From DASYTH01 sp035762905 (lineage in GTDB: Bacteria > Actinomycetota > Actinomycetes > Mycobacteriales > Pseudonocardiaceae), in NCBI RefSeq assembly GCF_035762905.1, contig NZ_DASUCC010000099.1, forward strand, positions 13,326-77,325: a DNA stretch of 64,000 nt, given 5' to 3'. A program made the translations under genes and the position numbers. This document shows positions 42,285-50,292 of this stretch, in pieces. How positions within the stretch are numbered: the first letter of the stretch is position 1; each line of letters begins with the position of its first letter. The notes beneath the pieces are model-generated. The model was not told the origin of the DNA and did no database searches. It was given only the letters and a program-made list of their open reading frames with translations.

Positions 42285-45113
42285 ATGCGGAGACGCCGAC
42301 AATCTCTCACCGGGCTTGCCTTTGCGGGCCTGACGGCCACCCTTGTCGCTACGGCAATTCACTCTATGGGCGCAGACGCCGCACCCGTCGCGGCGGGCGG
42401 AGAGGGCCCGCCCGCGCTGTCGGCTCACCTCGCGAAGCTGCGGCAGGCGGCGCCGGGAGACAACCCGGATGGTGGCGCGGCGGACGCCTTCCTGGCCCGG
42501 GCCTACCCGACCGGCACGATCCCGGTCGCCGCCGTCAACGCGGCCCGATCGAGCTTCGAGGCCACGGAGAGCCGGCGCCTCGGCGGCGATGACGACAACT
42601 CCGCGACCTGGCAGCAACTCGGCCCGACCACGGCGCTGTACCCCTTCGAGCCGCTGCGCAGGCCCGAGGACTACCTGCCGAACGAGTACGTGGCCGGCGG
42701 ACGGACGACATCGGTGGCGCTCGCTGAGTCCTGCGGTCACCGCCGGTGCACCATGTACATCGCCACCTCGGGCGGCGGTGTGTGGCGCACCGACGACGCC
42801 CTCGACGACAGGCCGCGCTGGCGTTACCTCGGCGGCCCGCTCGGCATCAACGCGGCCGGCTCGGTGACCATCGATCCCAACGACAGGAGCGGAAACACCG
42901 TCTACGTCGGCACCGGCGAGGCCAACATCTGCGGCTCCGGCTGCGTGGCCGGCGTCGGCATCTACCGCACGCGGGACGGCGGCCGGCACTGGGAGGGCCC
43001 ACTCGGCCAGGCCGAGCTGGCTGGCAAGGGCATCGGCGAGATCACCATTCACCCCAGAAACCCCAACGTGATCTACGCGGCCACCACCACGGCGCTCCGT
43101 GGCCTCTCGAGCGTCTGTTGCTTCGGCGTGACCCGGCCGGTGCCAGGGGCCGCCCAGTGGGGCCTGTACAAGTCCACCGACGGCGGGCGCACGTGGGGGT
43201 TCGTGCACAACGGCACCGCGAACCCCGCGGAGTGCAAGGGTGACAACGCCGAGTTCCTCAACCAGGGCACGTGCTCGCCGCGGGGCGTGCGCGAGGTGAA
43301 GCTCGACCCGGGCAACCCGTCGATCGTGTACGCGGCCTCCTTCGCACGCGGTGTCTGGCGCTCGCCGGACGCGGGCACCACGTGGGAGCAGATCAAGCCG
43401 TCGCTGAACCCGACCGTCATCCAGACCCGGCCGGCGATCTCGATCAACAGGCTCCGATCGGGCGCCACCCGGATGTACCTCTACGAGGGCGGCGTCGGGA
43501 CGCCGTTTGCTCGGCTGTTCCGCAGCGACAGCGTCGCGGCCGGCACGCCGGCATTCGTCGATCTGACCAGCGCCAACCCCGCCGACCCCGGCTACGCGAC
43601 GTTCAACCAGTGCTTCGGGCAGTGCTGGTACGACGTCTTCGTGCATACGCCGCCGGGTCACCCGGACATCGTGTACACGGGCGGGTCCTACGACTACGAC
43701 TCGTTCGTCGCGAACCACCGTGGGGTGGTGCTGTCCACCGACGCCGGGGTGAGCGGCACCGACATGACCTTCGACGGCACCAGCCGCGAGCGGCCGAACG
43801 CCCTGCACCCCGACCAGCACGACATCGTCACCAACCCGCGCAACCCGCTGCAGTTCTGGGAAGCGAGCGATGGTGGCGTGATGCGCTCGTCGGGCCAACT
43901 GGTCAACCGCTCGAGGTTCTGCGACGGCCGCGGGCACGCCGAGCCGGCGCTCAGCCGGTGCCGGCAGATGCTCTCCGCCGTGCCGTCCCGGCTCGAGTCG
44001 CTCAACAACGGCCTGAACACCCTGCAGTTCCAGAGCCTGTCGGTCAGCCCGCACGATCCGAACCTGCTCCAGGGCGGCACGCAGGACAACGGGACCTGGC
44101 AGAACACCCGGCGCGACGGCCTGTGGGTCAACACGATGATCGGCGATGGCGGCCAGTCCGGCTTCGACGTCCGACTCAAGGACTTCCGCTTCCACACGTT
44201 CCAGGCCACGCAGCCGGAGGTGAACTTCTTCGGCGGCAAGACCTCGGAATGGATCTACATCGCGGACCCACTGGTCGCGGTCCCCGGAAACCTGTTCTAC
44301 GCGGCGGTGATCAGCGACCCGAGGGTAAGCGGCACGATGTTCGCCGGCACGGGGTTCACGGTGCACCGTACGAAGACCTTCGGGCTCGGTGACCGCTCCC
44401 GCGAGGAGGCCAACCGGATCTGCAACAGCTGGACCGGCACCTTCGAGGCGCCCTGCGGCGACTGGGAGGAGCTCGGCACCCAGCGACTCACCGACGCGTC
44501 ATGGGGCAGCAAGGCGGGCGGCGCGGTCGCGGCCATCGAGCGGGTGGCCACCGACAGCTCCACCGCCTGGGCCGCGACCTCCACCGGCCGGGTGTTCGTC
44601 ACCCACAACGTCGACGCCGAACCGGCCAGCGCCGTCATCTGGGGCCGGGTCGACGACGACACCGCGGCCTCGCCCAACCGGTTCGTCACCAGCATCGCGA
44701 TCGACCCGGCCGATCCGGACCGGGCATGGGTGTCCTACAGCGGCTTCGACGCGAACACGCCGCAGACGCCGGGACACGTCTTCGAGGTCACCGTGGACGA
44801 CGCCGGACTGTCCACATGGGCCGACCGGTCCTTCAACCTCGGCGACCAGCCGGTCTCGGATCTCGTGCGCGACGACCCGACCGGGGATCTCTATGCTTCG
44901 ACCGACTTCGGCGTGCTGCGGCTGTCGCCGGAGCGCTCCCAGGAGACCTGGGTGCGCGCCGCGGCCGGCATGCCGAACGTGGAGGTGCCCGGCCTGACGA
45001 TCGTCCCGGGATCGCGGCTGCTGTACGCGGCGAGCCACGGGCTGGGGGCCTGGCGCCTCAAGCTCGACGACAACGACCAGGACAACGAGGACGGGCAGCG
45101 ACGCAGTGGGTAG
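42285..45113 (+). CDS. Large secreted BNR-repeat (sialidase/xyloglucanase-like) beta-propeller protein
   Basis: 942 residues from ATG 42285, preceded by GGCGGAGGCGGAC. An MRRRRQS start and hydrophobic stretch to residue 33 form a signal peptide. The rest has many BNR Asp-box-like motifs: YIATSGGGVWRTDDAL, GIYRTRDGGRHWEGPLGQAE, GLYKSTDGGRTWGFVHNG and GVWRSPDAGTTWEQIKPSLN. Such proteins often make two seven-bladed propellers; catalytic residues cannot be assigned. Several Cys pairs suggest disulfides. It lies 30 bp upstream of a sugar ABC importer operon, which suggests polysaccharide capture or degradation. Confidence 0.82.
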   Translation: MRRRRQSLTGLAFAGLTATLVATAIHSMGADAAPVAAGGEGPPALSAHLAKLRQAAPGDNPDGGAADAFLARAYPTGTIPVAAVNAARSSFEATESRRLGGDDDNSATWQQLGPTTALYPFEPLRRPEDYLPNEYVAGGRTTSVALAESCGHRRCTMYIATSGGGVWRTDDALDDRPRWRYLGGPLGINAAGSVTIDPNDRSGNTVYVGTGEANICGSGCVAGVGIYRTRDGGRHWEGPLGQAELAGKGIGEITIHPRNPNVIYAATTTALRGLSSVCCFGVTRPVPGAAQWGLYKSTDGGRTWGFVHNGTANPAECKGDNAEFLNQGTCSPRGVREVKLDPGNPSIVYAASFARGVWRSPDAGTTWEQIKPSLNPTVIQTRPAISINRLRSGATRMYLYEGGVGTPFARLFRSDSVAAGTPAFVDLTSANPADPGYATFNQCFGQCWYDVFVHTPPGHPDIVYTGGSYDYDSFVANHRGVVLSTDAGVSGTDMTFDGTSRERPNALHPDQHDIVTNPRNPLQFWEASDGGVMRSSGQLVNRSRFCDGRGHAEPALSRCRQMLSAVPSRLESLNNGLNTLQFQSLSVSPHDPNLLQGGTQDNGTWQNTRRDGLWVNTMIGDGGQSGFDVRLKDFRFHTFQATQPEVNFFGGKTSEWIYIADPLVAVPGNLFYAAVISDPRVSGTMFAGTGFTVHRTKTFGLGDRSREEANRICNSWTGTFEAPCGDWEELGTQRLTDASWGSKAGGAVAAIERVATDSSTAWAATSTGRVFVTHNVDAEPASAVIWGRVDDDTAASPNRFVTSIAIDPADPDRAWVSYSGFDANTPQTPGHVFEVTVDDAGLSTWADRSFNLGDQPVSDLVRDDPTGDLYASTDFGVLRLSPERSQETWVRAAAGMPNVEVPGLTIVPGSRLLYAASHGLGAWRLKLDDNDQDNEDGQRRSG

Positions 45114-45143
45114 TGCGATCCGCCGGAGGGGAGCGCGCTGCGC

Positions 45144-46046
45144 GTGATCGCCACCACCCACCGTGGGGGTCAGATTGGCAACGACAGCCATGACGGCCCC
45201 CACGGCCGTTCCGGTCCGGTCCTGCTCCGCGCGGCCGGCGCCATCGCGGTCACCGTCGTGTTCGCCGCACCCGTGCTGCTCCTGGTGTCCGGGTCGCTCC
45301 GACCGCCCGGCCTGCCGCCGCTGCCACGCCCGGAGCTGATCCCGGACACCGTCTCGCTCGACTCCTACCGCCGAGCGATCGAGCTCGGCGATCTCACCCG
45401 GGCGACGGCCAACTCGGCGCTCGTGGCAACGCTCACCACGATCGGCAGCGTGCTCGTCGCGTCGCTGGCCGGTTTCGCGCTCGCCCGGCTGAAGCCCGCC
45501 CACGCCCGGCCGCTGCTGGCCGCGTCGGTCGTCGCGCTGATGGTGCCGCCGCTGGTGTTGCTGGTCCCCCGGTTCGCGGTCTTTCGCGCGCTCGGGCTGA
45601 CCGACACGCTCGTGCCGCTGATCGCGCCGGCGTTGCTGGCGACCTCGCCGCTGTATGTCCTGGCGTACTACGTGGCGTTCCGGCGGGTGTCACCGGACCT
45701 CTACGACGCCTGCCGGCTGGTCGACCTGTCCTCGCTGGCCACCTGGTGGCGGGTCGGGCTGCCGCTGGTTCGCCCGTTCACCGCGGCCGTGGCCGCGCTC
45801 TGCTTCATCACCAGCTGGACCAACCTCTTCGACCCGCTCGTGTACATCTACCGGCGCGACCTCTACACCGTGCCGCTGACGCTGCGCTCGCTCGCCACGC
45901 TGGACCCGGTGAACTACCCGGTGTTCCTGGCCGGCGCGGTGCTGGTCACCCTCCCGGTGATCGCAGCGTTCCTGGTCGTGCAGCCGGTGCTCGTGGGGCA
46001 AAGAGCCGACCGACGAGGGAGTGATACCACATGGTTCGTGCGCTGA
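45144..46046 (+). CDS. Sugar-type ABC importer permease (MalG-like)
   Basis: 300 residues from GTG 45144. Six membrane helices, with the periplasmic segment LIPDTVSLDSYRRAIELGDL after the first. The EAA loop, DACRLVDLSSLATWWRVGLP followed by LVRP, contacts the ATPase. FITSWTNLFDPLVYIYRRDL is the usual MalG block before the last helices. The coding end overlaps the binding-protein gene by 16 bp. It works with the 48390 permease, the 47350 ATPase and the 46031 lipoprotein. Confidence 0.9.
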   Translation: MIATTHRGGQIGNDSHDGPHGRSGPVLLRAAGAIAVTVVFAAPVLLLVSGSLRPPGLPPLPRPELIPDTVSLDSYRRAIELGDLTRATANSALVATLTTIGSVLVASLAGFALARLKPAHARPLLAASVVALMVPPLVLLVPRFAVFRALGLTDTLVPLIAPALLATSPLYVLAYYVAFRRVSPDLYDACRLVDLSSLATWWRVGLPLVRPFTAAVAALCFITSWTNLFDPLVYIYRRDLYTVPLTLRSLATLDPVNYPVFLAGAVLVTLPVIAAFLVVQPVLVGQRADRRGSDTTWFVR

Positions 46047-47353
46047 GCGTGCTCGCCGCGACGCTCGTGTTGATCTTCAACGCGGCGTGTTCCGCCGCAC
46101 CGGCCGGACCGTCCGCCGATCCGATCCAGCTACTGCTGTTCGGCGACCCCGAGGAACTCGCCGCGTACCGCACCCTGCTCGACGCCTACCACACGCAGTC
46201 CGGGGGCAGCCGGGTCGAGCTGATCGAGGCGAGCGACCGCGCGGACCTCATCGCGCGCCTGTCCACATCGATCGCCGGTGGCAAACCGCCGGACGTGTTC
46301 CTGATCAACTACCGCTACTACGGGCAGTTCGCCGCGAAGAACGCGATCGCACCGCTCGACAGGCGGCTCGGCACCGGGACGGGACAGCTCGATGCCGACG
46401 CGCTCTACCCCGAAGCGCGGGAAGCGTTCCGATGGCAGGGCAAGCAGCTGTGCCTGCCGCAGAACGTGTCGAGCCTCGTCGTGTACTACAACCGGGCGCT
46501 GTTCAAGAAGTTCGGCGTGCCGGAGCCGAAGCCGGGCTGGACGTGGACCGATCTGATCACCACCGCGCAGGCGATGACCCGCGACGCGCGCGGCGTGCCG
46601 ATCAAAGCTGGTGAGACCGACGCCGCGTCTCCCGTCGCGACCTGGGGGCTGGGCGTGGAGCCGACGCTCATCCGGATCGCGCCGTTCGTGTGGTCGGCCG
46701 GCGGTGAGATCGTCGACGATCCGGACACGCCGAGCCGGTTGGCCTTCGACAACCCGGTGGCCCGCGAGACGCTGCGGCAGTTCCTCGACCTGCGGGGCGC
46801 CTACGGCGTGGTGCCCACCGACCAGCAGGTCGAAGCGCAGGACGACGAGTCCCGGTTCACCAACGGCGGGCTCGCCATGCTGCTCTCGTCGCGCCGGCTG
46901 ACGACGACGCTGCGGGCGGTCGACAACCTCGACTGGGACGTCGCGCCGCTGCCGGTGCACAAGGAGCCGGCCGGGATCCTGCACTCCGACGCCTACTGCA
47001 TCACCAGCGCCTCCGGCCGACAGGACGCCGCGTGGGAGTTCGTCCGGTTCGCGCTCGGGCCGGACGGTCAGCGCGTCCTCGCCCGCACGGGACGAACGGT
47101 GCCGTCGAACATCGAGGTGTCCCGCTCGGCCGAATTCCTCGACCCGACCAAACCCCCACGTAACGCCCAGGTGTTCCTCGACGCCATCGGCACGATCCGG
47201 CACACGCCAACGATCTCGACCTGGCCCGAGATCGAGGACGTGACCAACGGGATCCTCGAAAACGGGCTGTACCGCGGTGACCGCCTCGACGACGTGATCG
47301 CCGCGCTCGACGAGCAGACTCGACCGCTCTTCGCGAGGGCCGAGTCCTCGTGA
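46031..47353 (+). CDS. Extracellular solute-binding lipoprotein of the sugar ABC importer
   Basis: 440 residues. The lipoprotein signal peptide is MVRALSVLAATLVLIFNAAC with lipobox FNAAC. Family-1 solute-binding features are LLLFGDPEELAAYRTLLDAY, GKPPDVFLINYRYYGQFAAK, PQNVSSLVVYYNRALFKKFG and WTWTDLITTAQAMTRDARGV. Such proteins bind oligosaccharides or polyols. It overlaps the genes on both sides (16 bp before, 4 bp after). The ligand is unknown, but the BNR protein upstream suggests glycan fragments. Confidence 0.92.
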   Translation: MVRALSVLAATLVLIFNAACSAAPAGPSADPIQLLLFGDPEELAAYRTLLDAYHTQSGGSRVELIEASDRADLIARLSTSIAGGKPPDVFLINYRYYGQFAAKNAIAPLDRRLGTGTGQLDADALYPEAREAFRWQGKQLCLPQNVSSLVVYYNRALFKKFGVPEPKPGWTWTDLITTAQAMTRDARGVPIKAGETDAASPVATWGLGVEPTLIRIAPFVWSAGGEIVDDPDTPSRLAFDNPVARETLRQFLDLRGAYGVVPTDQQVEAQDDESRFTNGGLAMLLSSRRLTTTLRAVDNLDWDVAPLPVHKEPAGILHSDAYCITSASGRQDAAWEFVRFALGPDGQRVLARTGRTVPSNIEVSRSAEFLDPTKPPRNAQVFLDAIGTIRHTPTISTWPEIEDVTNGILENGLYRGDRLDDVIAALDEQTRPLFARAESS

Positions 47354-48393
47354 CCCGCGCGGACGGATTGCAGCTCGTCGAGGTCCGCGCCGGCTACGGC
47401 GAGGCCGACGTGCTCACCGACGTCACCCTGACCGTCCCGGCCGGCGTCTACCTGACGGTGCTCGGCCCGTCCGGCACCGGCAAGACGACCCTGCTGCGGG
47501 TCGTAGCAGGGCTGGAACCGGCCCGCGGCGGGACCGTGTCGATCGGCGGCCGACCGGTCACCGACCTGCGGCCGGGCCGGCGAAGTGTGGCCATGGTCTT
47601 CCAGTCCTACGCCCTGTTCCCACATCTGTCGGTCGCCGACAACATCACGTTCGGGCTGACGGTCACCGATGTGCCCAAGGCCCGGGCCAGGCAGCGGGCG
47701 CGCGAGATTGCCGAGCTCACCGGGTGCACCGCACTGCTCGGCCGCCGTCCCGCCCAGCTGTCCGGCGGGGAGCGGCAGCGAGTCGCGCTCGCCCGGGCCC
47801 TGGTCCGGGAGCCTGCGGTGCTGCTGCTGGACGAACCGCTGTCCAACCTCGACGCCGAGTTGCGCGCCCAGACCCGCGACGAGCTGCGCACGCTGCACGA
47901 GCGGATCGGCGGCACGGTCGTGCACGTCACGCACGACCAGGGCGAGGCGCTCAGCCTGGGCGACCGGGTCGCCGTGCTGCTCGACGGGCGGGTCGCGCAG
48001 ACCGGCACCCCCGACGAGCTGTGGCGGCGACCGGCGAACCGGGCAATCGCCCGGTTTCTCGGATCGCCCGCCATGAACCTGCTCCCCAGCGACCACCCCC
48101 TGGTGGGCATCGACGGCACGGCCGGCCGCGAGTACGGCATCCGGCCGGAGGACCTGCTGATCGGCTCGGCACACGATCGCGGGGTCCTTGCGATCGTGTA
48201 CCGCGCCGAGGTGACCGGTGCCGATGCTTACCTGCACCTGCGCGTCGACGGGGTCGCCGGTCCCCCGCTGATCGCCCGGCATCCGTCCGCGACCCGGCCG
48301 GCCGCGGGCGAGCAGGTGCGGGTCTGTCCCGCGCCGGCGGGCTGGCATGTCTTCGAAGCCGCGACCGGCGCCCGCGTGAACGGCGCGGAATGA
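47350..48393 (+). CDS. ABC importer ATPase (MalK/MsmX/UgpC type)
   Basis: 347 residues from GTG 47350. Walker A is LTVLGPSGTGKTTLLRVVAG, the Q-loop MVFQSYALFPHLSVADNITF, the signature LSGGERQRVALARALVREPA, Walker B VLLLDEPLSNLDAE and the H-loop VVHVTHDQGEALSLGDR. Beyond residue 235 a TOBE-like domain contains IRPEDLLIGSAH, typical of sugar importers. It overlaps both neighbouring genes by 4 bp, so the four transporter genes are tightly coupled. Confidence 0.95.
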   Translation: MTRADGLQLVEVRAGYGEADVLTDVTLTVPAGVYLTVLGPSGTGKTTLLRVVAGLEPARGGTVSIGGRPVTDLRPGRRSVAMVFQSYALFPHLSVADNITFGLTVTDVPKARARQRAREIAELTGCTALLGRRPAQLSGGERQRVALARALVREPAVLLLDEPLSNLDAELRAQTRDELRTLHERIGGTVVHVTHDQGEALSLGDRVAVLLDGRVAQTGTPDELWRRPANRAIARFLGSPAMNLLPSDHPLVGIDGTAGREYGIRPEDLLIGSAHDRGVLAIVYRAEVTGADAYLHLRVDGVAGPPLIARHPSATRPAAGEQVRVCPAPAGWHVFEAATGARVNGAE

Positions 48394-49274
48394 AGCCACG
48401 CCGCTCGTGGCCGCTGTTATCGCCGTACCTGGTGGGCCTCGTAGGACTGGTCGGCATCCCGACGCTGGTCGTGATCGTCCTGGCGTTGACCGAGTTCGAC
48501 CTCGTGCGCCCGGCCCGCTGGGTCGGCTTCGCGAACTTCACCGCACTGGCCGCCGATCCGGTGTTCCGGACCGCGCTGCTCAACTCGCTGGTGTTCGCGT
48601 TGGTCGCGACCCCGCTGCGGCTGCTGCTCGCCCTGGCGCTGGCGCTCCTGCTGCACCGGCGCGGGCCGGCGACCGGCGCCGGTCGAACCGCGGCGGTGTT
48701 GCCGACCGCGATGCCGGAGGTCGCCTACGGATTGCTGTGGCTCTGGCTCCTCAATCCCGTGTACGGGCCGATCAACCTGCTGCTCACGGTCGGCGGCGAC
48801 CCCGGGCTCACGATCTTCGGACGAACCCCACCGCAGTGGCTCACCGACCCGACCGACGCCCGGGCGGCGATCATCCTGCTCAGCGTGTTCACGATCGGCG
48901 AGTCGTTCGTGGTGCTACTCGCCGCACGCCGCATGCTCCCGGCTCCGGCCTACGAACTGGCCGCGCTGGACGACGCCACCGGCTGGGACATCTTCCGCCG
49001 GGTCACCCTGCCGCTCCTCGCTCCGGTTCTCGTGCTGCTGTTCCTGCGCGACACCCTCATGGGCCTGCAGTTCTCGTTCATCCCAGCGCTCGTGATCACC
49101 GACGGCGGCCCGCCGCCCTACGCCACCACGTACGTGTCGTTGTTCATCTACCGCAACGCCTTCGAGTACCTGCGCTACGGCTACGCCGCCGCCGCGACAG
49201 TCATCATGCTCGGCGTCGCGGCCCTGATCATCGCCATCCAATGGCTGATCATCCGCCACCTCCGGTTGCGCTGA
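48390..49274 (+). CDS. Sugar-type ABC importer permease (MalF-like)
   Basis: 294 residues from ATG 48390, overlapping the ATPase stop (ATGA). It begins SWPLLSPYLVGLVGLVGIPT with VVIVLALTEFDL, the usual first helix of MalF-type permeases. The EAA loop is YELAALDDATGWDIFRRVTL and ends PLLAPVLVL. The C-terminal FIPALVITDGGPPPYATTYV is also characteristic. It is the last gene of the importer; the DNA beyond is pseudogene debris. Confidence 0.93.
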   Translation: MKPRRSWPLLSPYLVGLVGLVGIPTLVVIVLALTEFDLVRPARWVGFANFTALAADPVFRTALLNSLVFALVATPLRLLLALALALLLHRRGPATGAGRTAAVLPTAMPEVAYGLLWLWLLNPVYGPINLLLTVGGDPGLTIFGRTPPQWLTDPTDARAAIILLSVFTIGESFVVLLAARRMLPAPAYELAALDDATGWDIFRRVTLPLLAPVLVLLFLRDTLMGLQFSFIPALVITDGGPPPYATTYVSLFIYRNAFEYLRYGYAAAATVIMLGVAALIIAIQWLIIRHLRLR

Positions 49275-49418
49275 CCCAGCACGGCCCGAGTGGGACCAGA
49301 ACAGCAGCTATCCCGCTGACGAACGAACCTGCACCAGCGTCAAGCGATCGGTCATGTTGGGGCCGTTATGGGTTGCAGCCAGAAAATCAGGGCAAGTTCG
49401 GGGTCTCGTTCGGATGCG

Positions 49419-49747
49419 AGGCGATCCGGACGCGAGCATGAACCACCGCACCGCGTCCGCCCCGTGCTGGTCCATCAGCGTGACGGGCTCGAGCACGTTT
49501 CCGAGGCTCTTGCTCATCTTGCGTCAAGCAGCAGGCCGACACAGAGCACGTTCTCGTAGGAGGACCGATCGAATGCCAGCGTGCCGACGGCCATCAGAGT
49601 GTAGAACCAGCCACGGGTCTGGTCGATCGCCTCGCAGATGAACTGTGCCGGATAGCTGGCGGTCAGCTCGTCGCCGTTGCGATGCGGGGCGCCGATCTGG
49701 GCGAAGGGCATGGCACCGGAGTCAAACCACACGTCGAGCACCTCGGG
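49419..49747 (-). pseudogene. ileS: Fragment of isoleucyl-tRNA synthetase
   Basis: Two minus-strand frames join as EVLDVWFDSGAMPFAQIGAP, ICEAIDQTRGWFYTLMAVGT, SYENVLCVGLLLDA and then RKMSKSLGNVLEPVTLMDQH with GADAVRWFMLASGSP. This is the central block of cytosolic IleRS around the KMSKS loop. A small deletion at about 49518 fuses GLLLDA to the KMSKS part and shifts the frame. The HIGH motif, editing domain and anticodon-binding domain are missing. Sequence on both sides is unrelated, so this is a short dead copy, probably of a second (antibiotic-resistance-type or duplicated) ileS. Confidence 0.75.
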
Positions 49748-50292
49748 ATGTCGGTGAACTGCCCGATGATCGTGCCGTACTGCCATTGTTCGAAGGTCAC
49801 CGTCGTGCCCAGGGTGGCGGGGATTCGTGCGTGTGCAGGACCGCGCCGGCGGCATCGGTCAGCTGATGCCAGCCCTACGGTGCCGCGGGCAGGCGTGGCC
49901 CGGGCCGGTCCCGTCTGCGCGGCAGCCATCGAGCGGATAGCCGCCTGTGTGTTTCCAGGCCGCAAGTGCCCGACTCCGGCACGTATCCCTGAGCCAGCCC
50001 GAAGTCATCCAGTTCCACCGCGGCTCGAACTTGGCTGCCGACCTCGCCATCCATCCACCACATACCAGTTCGCCAACCGGTGATCAGCCCCCGCAGGCAC
50101 CCTGCCCGGTGCCGCGCGCAGAAACCCCACGCAGGTCATGTCTACATCGGACTCAGAGCGGTCCGGGCAGCGCTTCGCCCGTTCAGCCTACTTCCTTTGT
50201 GTGCGTTTCTCCCACCACGAAACAACCTCTGGCCTGGAGGCGATACGTCGGGTCAGGCGATTCAACGGCTGACGACGGATTGGGGTCACATC
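49748..50292. other. 545 bp without a supportable gene
   Basis: On the minus strand RIPATLGTTVTFEQWQYGTI in one frame may be part of the same or another broken gene. No start, domain or continuous coding composition is visible. The right end must hold the promoter of the 50293 gene. Confidence 0.35.

Noticed and set aside
42267..44366. 699-codon minus-strand frame
   Set aside because: Antisense of the BNR gene; lacks motifs and is rich in Val-Asp-Gly shadow patterns.
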